Below, in pieces: positions 11,277 to 22,182 of a stretch of DNA of 64,000 bases (positions within the stretch are counted from its first letter, which is position 1; every line of letters starts with the position of its first letter). Source of the DNA: Dipteris shenzhenensis (Eukaryota > Polypodiophyta > Polypodiopsida > Gleicheniales); NCBI GenBank assembly GCA_047967505.1, contig CM106539.1, one strand, 5' to 3'. The position numbers were made by a program, and so were the translations under genes. Under the pieces are notes generated by a model, which saw only the letters and a program-made list of their open reading frames with translations, did not search any database and had not been told where the DNA came from.

Positions 11277-11656
11277 CAAGTTGCAATGGGTCGCCTTCCT
11301 ACAGACATAGAGATGAGACACGCGTTTCGCATAGGGAGAAAGCCGTGGTTTATTGAGCAAGAGGTGCTAGGAACGATGGTCGATTGGGCTAAGGTGGCTG
11401 CTCGCACGGTATAAGTCTACTCCTACTTATAATCTCACTTTTTAAACTATTTTATTCTTTAAGTTCCAATCTAATTTCCAATTAATATGGTTTCACTTAG
11501 AATCAAAACTCGAACGTCCTATTAGTGGAGGTGAGTGGTGATGAGGAGGGATTAGGCTTACACGGCTTTGATGAGGGCCAGGGATCAGGCGTAGCTCATG
11601 AGGACCAAGGATCAAACCAACACGATGAGGACGAGGACGACGATTCAGATGAGTAG
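11277..11656 (+). CDS. 3' two exons of a small acidic-tailed gene inside the CACTA element
   Basis: A strong acceptor (TTTTCCCCTTTCATAG) ends at 11276. The exon 11277-11408 encodes QVAMGRLPTDIEMRH and ends at a GTATAAGT donor. The intron 11409-11500 ends TTTCACTTAG. The second exon, 11501-11656, continues in the same phase, is hydrophilic, and ends in HDEDEDDDSDE before a TAG. Phase match, splice sites and an open frame support a real 3' end of a plus-strand gene, divergent from the transposase. CACTA elements often encode a second DNA-binding protein, but I see no motif proving that. Upstream exons are not identified. Confidence 0.45.
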
Positions 11657-11967
11657 TAGTAGTAGTAGTATTAGTAGTATTTTGCATATACTTCGCCATG
11701 TATATGCTTTTGTATATCAGCTCCTTTGAGCGATTTTGTGTCACCCTTTTCGAAAGGGTAATTTTGTAACAAACAATGTTGTATATCTTCGACATGTATA
11801 TGCTTCTGTCTCTCAGTTCATTCGAGCGATTTTGTATCACTCTTTCCACAAGGGAAATTTTGTAACAAAAAACATTCTTTTGTATTACTAAATAAAAAAC
11901 ATTAGTGGGGCAAAACAAGGCTTATTGTGGCCCTGTTTAGCCCCACTAATGTTTTTTTTAAGCTTCT

Positions 11968-12045
11968 ATTAATCGTCGCTATATAGCGACGTTTACCAGT
12001 GTCGCTATATAGCGACGCTTATATAGTGACCGTTCTTTTCTGATG
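11968..12045. repeat. CACTA subterminal palindromes, outer cluster
   Basis: Two near-perfect copies of GTCGCTATATAGCGACG and a decayed third, 80-155 bp inside the CACTA terminus, spaced about 30 bp. Confidence 0.7.
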
Positions 12046-12105
12046 CTTATAGCAACATAAATACCGACCTTTAGTGTAAAAAAGGTCGTTATTTCCATCG
12101 GAAAA

Positions 12106-12123
12106 GGCCTATGCCTTGTAGTG
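12106..12123 (-). repeat. CACTA terminus
   Basis: Read on the minus strand: CACTACAAGGCATAGGCC. This fixes one end of the element at 12123; the following ATT is a candidate 3-bp target duplication. Confidence 0.75.
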
Positions 12124-13220
12124 ATTGGAAGTTGCTTTTTTTGGGGCTCGAAAGCAAAAACGACTTTTGCTTGTGATGGCGGACTCCAGTTGATTAAAGG
12201 CAGCTGGTACATTCATATTTTAGTTGAGTTTATGCCTTCAAGTTGATGCATATCAAGCCAAAGATTGGCTAAAAGTGATTGCTTACAATTGATGCATTTT
12301 AAGCCTTTGTTTGGCTGAGAAAGTGAGCATAAGTGGGCAGTGTTTTTCTGAAGTTGTCTTGTATCCTAGGAAGGGATTATTTTTTGAGTGCAATACTCTT
12401 CCCACTAAGGGAATTTTTTGGACAACAATTTTTAGAATTTCTGGGCTATTTCATTGGAGTTTATGCCTCAAATGCTTCAGGAAAAGTTGGTGATTAGCAG
12501 TTTGTAGTCTTGTGACAGTAGTAAAAAGTGAGCAGGTGGTTGTTTTCAGAAGTGAATATCAGAGAATCCATGAGGAATTGTCTATTGAGTTGAACTAAGA
12601 AGTTTTAGTTTTTTGAACAATCTACAATCTTGTTTTTGAAAGCGTTTCAATTCAAGATTTGGAGAAAAAGTTATGATGCCTGGTATGCCCATGATTTATA
12701 GTTTTGACAGCAGCTAGAAAAAGTGAGCAGGGGGCTGCATTCAGTAGTAAATATCAAAGAATCCATAATGAATTTGGACCCATAGTAAACTAGAAGTTTT
12801 TAGATCTACTGGTTGTCTACAACTTTGGTGTTTACAGCAAAGGCAACCGAGTTACGGTTGGGAAGATATTGATAGTTCAAAGCATGCCAAAATTGTTGCA
12901 GACTGTTATTACAGCAGTAAAAGTTTGCACGTGGTGGCTTCCAACAGTAAATAAAAGGAAATCTGTAAGGATTTTGGACCTACTGTAAACTGAGAAGTTG
13001 TAGAGTTTCTTATAAGCTACATTTCTTCTGTTTAGACTATTTACATCAGAGCTACCGTGCAAAAGCTATTGGCTAGTTTTGGGATGCCTTGAGGTCACTT
13101 ACACAGAACATGTATTTGTGACAGTGACAGTGTGGCTGTTGTCATTGCAGTTGATAGTTTTTGGGCTTGAGTTTGGTACATTGGTGCAGTGTATCTTGGT
13201 TGTTCTGTCATCCATTGTGA
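12124..13220 (+). other. Probable copia leader (untranslated), with tandem repeats
   Basis: No long open frame. It precedes a copia gag start at 13221 on the same strand, so it is probably that element's leader, cut on its left by the CACTA insertion at 12123. It holds the tandem repeats listed separately. Confidence 0.4.
12505..13080 (+). repeat. Three degenerate ~190-bp tandem repeats
   Basis: Three diverged units begin near 12510, 12705 and 12905. Shared landmarks in order are AGTAAAAAGTGAGCAGG-like, a TTCAG/TTCCAACAGTAAAT step, GAATCCAT...GGAC, AAACTGAGAAGTT, and CTACAA...TGTTT. No coding potential. Confidence 0.6.
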
Positions 13221-13439
13221 TGGCTTCGGCATCACAGTATGCATTGTTTAACATTGAGAAGTTGGATGGCACAAACTTCTACTGGAAGGAGCAAATCTAC
13301 AATGTTTTGGTGCAGAAGAAGCAATAAAGCCTATAAAATGTAAAGGCATAAAGCCAGAGCACTAGGAAGATGATGAAGAGTGGAAGGAATTGGATGAGCT
13401 TGCACGCTCCATGATCATGCTCACACTTCCTCCATTCAT
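13221..13439 (+). pseudogene. gag: copia gag N-terminal stub (fourth family)
   Basis: ATG at 13221 begins MASASQYALFNIEKLDGTNF with YWKEQIYNVLVQKKQ after it, the conserved start of copia gag. TAA and TAG stops follow, then readable EDDEEWKELDELARSMIML. Homology stops abruptly at about 13439 where LTR sequence of family C begins. It resembles the gag start of copia E (42354) in motif order but not closely. Confidence 0.7.
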
Positions 13440-13746
13440 TCCAGCATCCAGTGCAAGACTGAAAGCCCCTCTCCAAGGCTATGTTCAGAACTCAGATCTG
13501 GAGTAGTTGGTGAGAGAGAGAGTCCATCAATATTCTCCAGCACTTTGCTATGTTTTGTATTGCTCCCCTAGAGCTATTTTTGTACCCACCATCTAGTGGA
13601 TGAATATACTCTCTTTCTCTCTATCCATATTTATTTCTGAGAGAGTGTTTTTTGCATCTATGATCATCTATCTGAGTTGAGTGTGTATAAGAGTTGGGGA
13701 GATCTTGGGTGGAGGTTTGAGTGATTCATTCCCTCTTGATTCAGTA
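13440..13746 (+). repeat. Truncated 5' LTR of copia C1
   Basis: About 307 bp matching the 3' 40 percent of the family C LTRs (18568-19279, 20182-20889). The left 400 bp are missing; it joins directly to the gag stub. A degraded primer site (ATGATATCAAAGCC) follows. Confidence 0.8.
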
Positions 13747-13903
13747 ATGATATCAAAGCCATAGGCTCTCAACTCTTCTTCATCAAAGCACTCTCTGAAG
13801 GAAGGAGTCCCTTGGCAGAAAGGCAATTCTGTTTTTAGCTCAAGCTAGCACTGGAGGTCAGTACATCTTTTTTGCTTCAGTCTTTCAGTTTGCTATTCAC
13901 CGA

Positions 13904-14810
13904 GATGGATCAGCATTTAGAAGTTTCTACACCCACTGCTCATTTTTCCTCCTTCTCCATTCATCTTCCTTCTTCATTTATTCCCAATTTTGGTGAAGCT
14001 AGAAAGCTCGATAGGACGAACTATCCAATCTGGAAAGTCAAGATCCGAAGCCATCTATTGGCACAGAAGCTGTGGAAGATAGTGAATGGGACCAAGGAGA
14101 AGCTGGAGGACATTGTGGACAAAAGAGGTGAAGTTTTATTTGAGGCAGATGTGGATGAACTCAGTGCATGGGAGGAGAGGGATGCTTAAGCCTTAGCAAT
14201 GCTAATTGGCATGACAGCAGATGCTATGATTCCTCATGCCCAATTGGGAGAGACATCTTCAGAGGCATGGGCCATACTAAAGGAGCTGTATGAAACTGAT
14301 AATAAAGCCCGTATCATTACTCTTCAGCATCAACTTTATAATCTTGATATGAATGAGGGTGATAGTGTGCATGATCATCTGACAAAGGTGAAAGTTGTGC
14401 AAAAAAAACTTGCAGTGGTTGGTCAGAAGTTGGTCAGAAGGTGGTGGACTCAAGTCAATTAGCGTCGCTCACACTCCACAAGTTGCCATGGAGTTTCAAA
14501 AGTTTTGTGACTACAATCACTGTGAGTCAACTAAGCCAATCACTTTTGAGGAGCTTGGCCCACTCCTGCTTTAGGAGGAGGCTCGAGAGAAACTCTTTAC
14601 GCAAACTGACGAGAAGGCATTAGTGGCCAAAGACAAGCTTGGAAAAGGCAAGCCAAAGACAAGCTTGGAAAAGGCAAGCCAAAGGAGTTCAAGAAGTGAG
14701 AGGACACTGATTGAAAGAAGAAAATGAAGTGCTATTACTGTGAAAAGCTTGGCCACTCCACCAAAGAATGCCAAAAGAAGAAGGCGGATCAGAAGCGGAA
14801 GAGAGAAGCT
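13904..14810 (+). pseudogene. gag: copia C1 gag
   Basis: ATG at 13904 (MDQHLEVSTPTAH). Copia gag core: RKLDRTNYPIWKVKIRSHLL, then AWAILKELYETDNKARI and a zinc knuckle at about 14727-14770 with CYYCEKLGHSTKEC (CX2CX4HX4C, nucleic-acid binding). A TAA near 14188, a frame change near 14430-14460 and a TGA near 14697 break it. Confidence 0.85.
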
Positions 14811-14909
14811 AGGAACAAAGAAGAGCCTAAGAATGATTCTGCCAATGTGATGACTAGACAGTTGTTTTTAATCAGTGAACATTGTTCAACGTATGCAGTC
14901 AATGAAGGA

Positions 14910-17892
14910 AAAGTGGGTTGGTATGTTGATAGCTATGCTTCAAAGCACATGTTTAATAGAAAGACTTGGTTCAAAACCATGGAAAGTACACACCCGGATT
15001 CCAAAGTTTCTGTTGGGGATAGCTGGACATGTCCTGTGAAGGGCATCGGTAGCATTCCTTTCATTACAACCACAGGTGAGGAGAAGGATATCTCTAGAGT
15101 ACTTTATGTACCCAACCTTTGCAAGAACTTACTGTCTGTAAGTCAGATGGACAAAAACAACATGGCAATTCTTTTTCAAGATGGCAAGGTCACCGTGACA
15201 TCCAAAGAAAATGGATAGATGGTGGCTCAAGGAGTTGAAGAGAACGGACTGTACCGCCTCAGTGCAATGTTGGTTCATGAAGACAACAGAAAGTCCAAAC
15301 TTTGGCATGAGTGCTTCGTCACGTCAGCTATGGAACCTTGGCTGAAATGTCAAAGTCGAAGATGGTGGATGGACTTCCACCAATTACAGGCAAGGATGGT
15401 GTCTGTAGGGCTTGTCTAGAAGGCAAGCAGCACAGGGACAAGTTCCCACAAGAGGCCTCATTTCGAGCCAGCAAACCTCGAGTTGGTTCATGCCGACATT
15501 TGTGGCCCAATGTCTACATCATCGTGGACAGGATCAAGATACTCACTTCTCTTTGTGGATGATTTCAGTAGAATGACCTAGGTGTATTCCTTGGCCAAAA
15601 AGTCACACGCGTTCAAGAAGTTCAAGGACTGGAAGGCCAAAGTTGAAAAGGAGACAGGGGAGGATGTCAAGACATTCCATACAGATAGGGGGGGAGAATT
15701 CAACTCAAATGAGTTCAGCACATTTTGTCGCAAGCATGGGATCAAGTAACTCACCACAGCACATACTTCTCAGCAAAACGGGGTAGCTGAGAGGAAGCAT
15801 AGAAGCACCACGGAGACAGGGCTTGCTATGCTCTGAGGTAGGAACCTTTCTAAAGCCTATTGGAGTGAAGCTATCAATATAGTTGTACACATTCTCAACA
15901 AGACCAAGACGAAGGCACATTCTCAAAAAGACCAAGACGAAGGCCGTCAAGGACAAGACTCCATATGAGGCATTTTATGGTGAGAAGCCCTCTATCACTC
16001 ATCTTCACATTTTTGGTTCTAACGCATGGGTGCATGTGCACAAGGAAGATAGGACCAAGCTTGATTCCTAAAGCAGAAAATGTATCTTTGTTGGGTATAG
16101 CGAAGAATCCAAGGCCTATCGACTCTTCGACCTAGTAAAGAAGCATATCCTTATCAATCGGGATGTTGTCTTCGAGGAAAAGGAACCTGAACCCCAAGAG
16201 GAGCCTCAGACTGAGGAGGAGGAGATTGTTCAACCCCCGAACCCACCCCACCCTAATTGACCATCCAAGAGGTGGCAAAATTGGAAGCTGATGTTTCACA
16301 AGGTACTGAGGAAGATCAAGATGTTCCGAAAGCAGTTCCAATTCCTCCTCCCATTGAGAAGCAGAAGAGGTTGCCCCAATGGTACCTACAGACATTGGAA
16401 GACTCTCGGGTCATTGAAATACCTAAGAGTAGCAGTTTCAGATGGTCCTGTCTTCAGAAGACCCCATCCGTGAATTTTGCATTGGTGGATCAGCTTGAAG
16501 AGCAAGGGACCTTCGAGGAGGCGAAGGACCATCAAGAATGGCAGGCTGCCATGTAGGCAGAGATAGATGCTATCTTGAAGAACAATACCTGGGACTTAGT
16601 GGCCAGGCCCCCATGATGGAAAGTCATCGGCACTAAGTGGGTATACAAACTTAAATACAAATCAAATGGCAGCTTGGATAAGTATAAAGCAAGGTTAGTG
16701 GTCAAAGGTTTTGCTCAAACTTAAGGCATGGATTTTTATGAAACTTTTGCTCCCACAGCTCACATGGTTACTACCCAGACAGTGATTGCCCTTGCTGCCC
16801 AATTCCACTGGCCTATTTTTCAAATGGACGTGAAGTCTACATTCCTTAATGGAACCCTAGAGGAGGAGGTATACGTAGAGCAGCCATCGGGCTTCCAAGA
16901 TCCAGGGTCCCCATTAAAGGTCTGCAGGTTGAAAAAGGCGCTATACAGGCTAAAACAGGCCCCCAGAGCTTGGTACCAAAGGATTGATGTATTCTTTCAG
17001 AAGATAGGGCTAAGTCAGAGCCCTAAGTCACGAGCCCTTCTGAGGCAAACCTCTACTTGTTCATTGAGAAGGGGTTGCGATTGGTACTCATCCTCTATGT
17101 TGATGATCTTATCTTGATAGGTGACCATGTCAAGAAGATTTCTCAGGTCAAGGAGCTACTCATGTCTGAGTTTGAGATGATTGGCCTTGGGTTATTACAC
17201 TACTTCCTTGGGATAGAAGTAAAGCAGGCCAAAGATAGGATCTTCATTTCACAAGAGAAATATTGTAGAGAACTTTTGAAGAGATTTCAAATGGAGGATT
17301 GTAGGATAGTAGTAACTCCCATGGAGGTGGGGCTCAAGCTAAGTGTTCACGACACCCGGTCGATACTCCTTTGTACCGACGATTGGTAGAAAGTTTGCTT
17401 TACCTTACCAATACTCGACCTGATATTTGTTATGTAGTTAGGCTATTATGCCAGTTCTCTGCTTCTCCTAGGAAGAGTCATTGGGATGTAGGTTTACGGG
17501 TGTTGAGGTATCTAAAGGGTACTTGCACCTATGGGATCATCTATACCAAAGGCATCGAATTAGGTGGGTTCTGTGACAGTGATTGGGCGGGTGATGCTGA
17601 CACCAAGAGATCAACAACAGGGTATTGTTTTTTACTTGCATCTGGTGTCATCTCTTAGCTGAGTAAGAAGCAACCCACAATGGCCCTTTCATCTACAGAG
17701 GCAGAGTATAGAGCCATGTGTACAGGAGCTTGTGAGACACTGTGGTTGAGGTGGATTCTGGAGGACATAGACGTGTGTCAGGAGAGCGCAACAATGCTGA
17801 CGTGCGACAATCAGAGTTGCATAGCCATTGCCAAGAATCCAGTGTACCATGCACGGACCAAGCACATTGAAGTTCATTACCACTTTCTTTGA
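14910..17892 (+). pseudogene. pol: copia C1 pol
   Basis: The protease site reads VDSYASKHM instead of the usual DSGAS, so the catalytic Gly is lost. Integrase pieces follow (KLWHECF, HTDRGGEF-like at 15680, TSQQNGVAERK at about 15770), then RT at 16728-17130 (QMDVKSTFLNGTL, YRLKQAPRAWYQ, YVDD at about 17095) and RNase H at 17371-17892 (DSDWAGDADTKRS, ALSSTEAEY, ARTKHIEVHYHF). Stops include TAA and TAG at expected Gln positions (15750, 16555, 16722). Confidence 0.88.
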
Positions 17893-17956
17893 GACCTCAT
17901 CTCGATGACGTGATCGAGCTCATGTACTGCCTGACCGCTGACAAAGTTGTGAGGGA

Positions 17957-18276
17957 GTGATTGGCCATCTGGGATCATATGAGGCTCCAAACGGGCCCGC
18001 AACCCAAGAGTGGGCTGCCCCAAGAAATGCTCCATCTACCCTTAGTGCGGTTAGTCAAGGGATGCCTTCTTGCACTTGCATGTAGCCTAGTTGGTGGTGT
18101 GCCAACTCTATTTGAAGCCGTCCAGCCATCAGGCCACACATGGCCCCCATCTGGTGTCCAAACCAGGACCTACCGGATAACTGAGCTACTCAAATGCCTT
18201 CTCCTCATATGGGGGGCTTACAGGTAGAGTTAGCTGGTTCCCGCGTAGTTACACGAGAGTGGAGCATTGATATCTA
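17957..18276 (-). repeat. LTR fragment of another family, minus orientation
   Basis: Reading the minus strand from 18276 gives TGTTAGATATCAATGC, an LTR-like start resembling that of copia B (TGTTAGATATGCTCAATGC), and then the CCCCCATATGAGGAGAAG module. It lacks a recognisable 3' end and is joined to C1 at about 17956. On the other side it abuts gypsy D sequence. Confidence 0.55.
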
Positions 18277-18562
18277 ACATTGACCACCACCGTCAATTTC
18301 TATGTGGTGGACATCGAAGATATAGGCAGGAGTTATCCAGCCATACTTGAGAGACCATGGTTGAGAAAGAGTGATGCAATCAGCTATTGGAAGACAGGAC
18401 ACATGTCTTTTGGAGCTTCTAAGGAGAAGATCCTGATGCAACCAGGTGCCATGGAACCAAAAGAAGAAGAGGAGCAAGACAGTGATAATCTCTCATCTTG
18501 GTGTCTGAATCAATGGAAGAATCAGACGGGGGGGAGTTCTCAAAGGAGGAAGTTTACATGAT
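18277..18562 (+). pseudogene. gypsy D protease, C-terminal part
   Basis: TTTVNFYVVDIEDIGRSYPA then ILERPWLRKSDA matches the C-terminal half of plant gypsy retropepsins (F.V.D....Y..ILGRPWL). The N-terminal half with the DTG site is missing. A frame change near 18510 precedes the C2 insertion. Confidence 0.7.
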
Positions 18563-18567
18563 GGGGG

Positions 18568-19279
18568 TGTTAGATTCTCACTATGCCCATCTATAAGCCC
18601 CCGATTTGAGGGGACAAGGGGCAATGAGAGATAGGAGGGCTGGGAGAGAGACTCAGGCTAGAACCAATGGGAGGAGAGCATGGCAAATATAGGTGACCAG
18701 CACATGGGTTGGTTGTAGCCTGCAACAGCAAGTAAAATGGGGCTTTAGGCCTCACATGGAGGCTCCTGTAGCAATGCAGAGACTGGCTACATAGGGCACC
18801 ATTATATAGGGGCCTGTGGTAGGCCAAGTCAGCCCCAATGAGGGCCACCGACCAGGGCCAACAGTTTTCTAGGGCCCATGTGGTCAGCCACCAGACAAGG
18901 TACCGACCCTACTGGTCGGTCAACTCAAGGGGCCTGGGCAATGCCTATAAACGGCCTACTCGTCCATTCATTCCAGCATCCAATGCAAGATTGAAAGCCC
19001 CTCTCCAAGGCTATGTTCAGCACTCAGATTTGGAGTAGTTGGTGAGAGAGAGAGTCCATCAATATTCTCCAACACTTTGCTATGTTTTGTATTGCTCCCG
19101 TAGAGCTATTTTTATACCCACCATCTAGTGGATGAATATACTCTCTTTCTCTCTGTCCATATTTATTTCTGAGAGAGTGTTTTTTGCATCTATGATCATC
19201 TATCTGAGTTGAGTGTGTATAAGAGTTGGGGAGATCTTGGGTGGAGGTTTGAGTGATTCATTCCCTCCTGATTCTATAA
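18568..19279 (+). repeat. 5' LTR of copia C2
   Basis: 712 bp, starts TGTTAGATTCTC and ends ...ATTCTATAA, where the terminal CA is mutated. Followed at once by a primer site at 19280. Confidence 0.9.
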
Positions 19280-19292
19280 TGGTATCAAAGCC
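19280..19292 (+). other. Primer binding site of copia C2
   Basis: TGGTATCAAAGCC, one base from the canonical plant tRNA-iMet complement TGGTATCAGAGC over its length. Confidence 0.8.
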
Positions 19293-19438
19293 ATAGGCTC
19301 TCAACTCTTCTTCATCAAAGCACTCTCTGAAGGAAGGAGTCCCTTGGTAAAAAGGCAATTGTGTTTTCAGCTCAAGCTAGCACGGGAGGTCAGTACATCT
19401 TTTTTGCTTCAGTTTTTCAGTTTGCTATTCACCGAGAT

Positions 19439-19975
19439 GGATCAGTGTTCAGAAGCCTCTACACCCACTGCTCATCCTTCCTCCTTCTCCAGTCATCTTC
19501 CTTCTTCATTTATTCCCAATTTTGGTGGAGCTAGAAAGCTTGATGGGACGAACTATCCAATCTAGAAAGTCAAGATCCAAAGCCATCTGTTGGCACAGAA
19601 GCTGTGGAAGATAGTGAATGGGACCAAGGAGAAGCTGGAGGACATTGTCAAGCAGTACATGAGCTCGATCACGTCATCGATGATGAGGTCTCGAACAAAG
19701 TGGTAATGAACTTCAATGTGCTTGGTCCGCGCATGGTACACTGGATTCTTGGCAATGGCTATGCAACTCTGATTATCACACGTCAGCACTGTTGCGCTCT
19801 CTTGACACACGTCTATGTCCTCCAGAATCCACCTCAACCACAGTGTCTCACAAGCTCCTGTACACACGGCTCTGTACTCTGCCTCTGTAGATGAAAGGGG
19901 CGCTATGGGTTGGTTCTTACTTAGCTAAGAGATGACACCAGATGCAAGTAAAAAAAATACCCTGTTGTTGATCTC
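19439..19975 (+). pseudogene. C2 gag start fused to inverted RNase H segment
   Basis: 19439-19648 repeats the C1 gag start (MDQCSEASTPTAH, KLDGTNYPI) with a TAG in place of the Trp codon. At about 19649 the sequence switches to the reverse complement of the C1 RNase H end (minus-strand ACETLWLRWILEDIDVC, ARTKHIEVHYHF), running to about 19975. No functional protein is possible. Confidence 0.88.
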
Positions 19976-20059
19976 TTGGTGTCAGCATCACTACTCCCTC
20001 ACAACTTTGTCAGCGGTCAGGCACAATTGTACTGCCTGACCCAATGTCACAACTGTGGG

Positions 20060-20181
20060 TCACAACCTTCCCTCAATGTCACAATTGTGGGTCCGACCTC
20101 TTCATGAAGGCACTCCCTCGAGAATAGATGGAGCACCTCATCAGACGTATGGGGACCCACAGTTGTTACATTGAGGGAAGG
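20060..20181. repeat. Inverted repeat in C2 3' region
   Basis: ACCTTCCCTCAATGTCACAA at 20064-20083 and its continuation to GGGTCC pair with the reverse complement at 20150-20181 (GGGACCCACAG...GAGGGAAGG), giving a hairpin with roughly 30-bp arms. The right arm overlaps the polypurine tract before the 3' LTR. Confidence 0.7.
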
Positions 20182-20889
20182 TGTTAGATTCTCACTATGC
20201 CCACCTTTGAGCCCCCAATTTGAGGGGACAAGGGGCAATGAGAGATAGGAGGGCTGGGAGAGAGACTGGGGCTAGCACCAGAGGGAGGAGAGCATGGCAA
20301 ATATAGGCGACCAGCACATGGGCTGGTCACAGCCTGCAACAGTAGGTAAATTAGGGCTTTAGGCCTCACATGGAGGCTCTTACAATAGTGCAGACTGGCT
20401 ACACAGGGCACCCTTATATAGGGGCATGTGGTAGGCCAAGTTGGCCCAACCAGGGCCACCGACCAAGGCCATTTTCTAGGGCCCATGTGGCCGGCCACCA
20501 AACAAGGTACCGACCCTGTTGGTCAATCAACTCAAGGGGCCTAGGCAGTGCCTATAAAAGGCCTACTCCTCCATTCATTCTAGCATCCATTGCAAGATTG
20601 AAAGCCCCTCTCCAAGGCTGTGTTCAGCACTCAGATCTGGAGTAGTTGATGAGAGAGAGAGTCCATCAATATTCTCCAGCACTTTGCTGTGTTTTGTACT
20701 ACTCCCCTGGAGCTATTTTTCTACCCACCATCTGGTGGATGAATATACTCTCTTTCTCTCTCCATCCATATTTATTTTTGAGAGAGTGTTTGTTGCATCT
20801 GTGATCATCTATCTGAGTTGAGTGTGTATAAGAGTTGGGGAGATCTTGGGTGGAGGTTTGAGTCATTCATTCCCTCTTGATTTCTATCA
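20182..20889 (+). repeat. 3' LTR of copia C2
   Basis: 708 bp, TGTTAGATTC...CTATCA. Preceded by the purine tract GAGGGAAGG. It differs from the 5' LTR by scattered substitutions and small gaps. Confidence 0.9.
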
Positions 20890-20894
20890 GGGGG

Positions 20895-21657
20895 TGTCTT
20901 CGACCCCACCACCTGCAGAAAACGTAACAGCTAGTCCTCAACATCTTGAATCTATGCTTTCCCCTGACCTCACTCCGAGTGAGAAAGATGAGTTCCTAGA
21001 AATGTTCAAAGATTTCCCTGACCTCTTTGCAACTAGCTACTACCACCTTCGCCATGTGACTGCCATAGAACACAAGATAGAGCTGAAGCCTGATGCTAAG
21101 CCAGTGGCTTAGAAGTATCGGAGATTAGGGCCTCTACAGACTGACGCTTTGCACACAGAGTTACAGAAGATTGTAGAAGTCGGGTTATTGTTCCGGTTCA
21201 CAATACTAAATGGGTTTCACCATTGGTAGTCACCCCAAAGATAAACAACAAGTGGTAGGTCTGCATTGATTATAAGAAACTCAATGCGGCGACCAAGAGG
21301 GACCGTCATTCTCTGCCCTTTCAAGACCTCATTCTTGAGAAGGTAAGTGGTCATGAGATGTATACTTTATGTGATGGTTACTCCGGGTTTTATCAAATCA
21401 GAATTGCTAAGAAGGATGTGCTTAAAACCACATTTGCCACACCTTGGGGCATGTTTGCATTCAAAGTAATGCCATTTGGCCTCACCAATGCTCCTGCTAC
21501 TTTTCAAAGATTTATGCCGATGGTGTTTGCTCCTTATTTGGGGGTTTTCTTGGAGGTGTTTTTAAATGATTTATGTATATTCTCGACAAGTAAGGAGCAC
21601 ATCATGAAGGTTAAATTGGCCTTTCAAAGGGTCAATGATGCAAATGGCAGCCTCAAC
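20895..21657 (+). pseudogene. gypsy D reverse transcriptase, first part
   Basis: Reads LTPSEKDEFLEMFKDFPDLF (the region before RT), EHKIELKPDAKPVA, VCIDYKKLNAATKRD, LCDGYSGFYQI, TTFATPWGMFAFKVMPFGL and NAPATFQR. The catalytic YxDD is replaced by FLND (about 21562), so the enzyme is dead. TAG stops occur at Gln positions (about 21110 and 21257) and a frameshift near 21180. It is cut at 21657 by the transposon and continues at 35803. Confidence 0.9.
21650..21657. repeat. 8-bp target duplication, left copy
   Basis: GCCTCAAC, repeated exactly at 35795-35802. Removing one copy and the element rejoins the gypsy codons as ...GSLNPDKC..., the expected RT sequence. Confidence 0.95.
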
Positions 21658-21707
21658 CTCGGGGGGGTCGCTTGTCATATGTAACCCTATCACGTGAGTT
21701 CAACAGA
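21658..21707 (+). repeat. Left terminal inverted repeat of the 14-kb transposon
   Basis: CTCGGGGGGGTCGCTTGTC, then CATATGTAACCCTATCACG. The first 12 bases are identical to the reverse complement of the right end, and CATATGTAACCCTATCACG recurs in the MITE at 1790-2035. Beyond about 17 bp the two ends match only in patches (TATCACGTG). Confidence 0.92.
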
Positions 21708-21930
21708 TGGGTTTTTATTAATTCAATTACTTACAGAATTATATATACATAAGGAAGTAATTTAATACCCAAAGGTTAATATACAGAAGGGCATTTTATA
21801 TTAAAAATTATCTAGAAGCTTGCAACATGTGACATGGATATTTGCGTAGAGTGGCTTATGTCATGGGACATTTTGAAATGCTAGTACTGGCATTTTCCTT
21901 TCGAAATGAGTAAGCACTCCTCTTGCATTT

Positions 21931-22182
21931 TCTTGAATTCTAGAGAATTCTAAAAATCTTTTCTCTCTTTATTGCTCTTTTTGGCCTTTGCATTAGGATG
22001 AGATAAGGATACTATGCTTTCTTGAATTCTAGAGAATTATAAAAACCTTTTCTCTCTTTATTGCGAGTTTATTGCTCTTTTTGGCCTTTGCATTAGGATG
22101 AGATTATGATGCTATAATTTTCTCTCTTTATTGCTCTTTTTTGGCCTTTTCATTAGGATGAGATTAGAATGCTTGAATTTAT
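21931..22182 (+). repeat. Three ~85-110-bp tandem repeats
   Basis: Units share TCTTGAATTCTAGAGAATT, TTTCTCTCTTTATTGCTC, TTTGGCCTTTGCATTAGG and ATGAGAT. They are subterminal in the transposon and non-coding. Confidence 0.75.

Larger units (their letters stand above)
238..12123 (-). mobile_element. CACTA (En/Spm) DNA transposon, transposase end, with nested insertions
   Basis: On the minus strand the element begins at 12123 with CACTACAAGGCATAGGCC, the hallmark terminus. Behind it lie subterminal copies of the palindrome TCGCTATATAGCGA (11968-12045, again 9990-10085). Minus-strand fragments resembling TNP2 transposase follow at 9261-9506, 7500-8242, 2044-2156 and 238-1789. The far end is outside the window or was lost at the family A LTR. 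A MITE and copia B are inserted in it. The flank after 12123 is ATT, fitting a 3-bp duplication, but the partner site is not visible. Boundaries apart from 12123 are inferred. Confidence 0.75.
13747..17956 (+). mobile_element. copia C1 internal region
   Basis: Plus-strand copia body in the order gag, protease, integrase, reverse transcriptase, RNase H. It has only a partial 5' LTR, and its 3' end runs into an unrelated minus-oriented LTR fragment at 17957, so it is truncated at both ends and shows no target duplication. Confidence 0.85.
18568..20889 (+). mobile_element. Non-autonomous, rearranged copia C2
   Basis: Two family C LTRs (18568-19279 and 20182-20889) enclose only about 900 bp. The 5-bp duplication GGGGG (18563-18567 and 20890-20894) shows that this short unit inserted as such into gypsy D. 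The internal part is leader plus gag start, joined at about 19649 to an inverted piece of RNase H. It must have used proteins from an autonomous relative such as C1. Confidence 0.9.
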
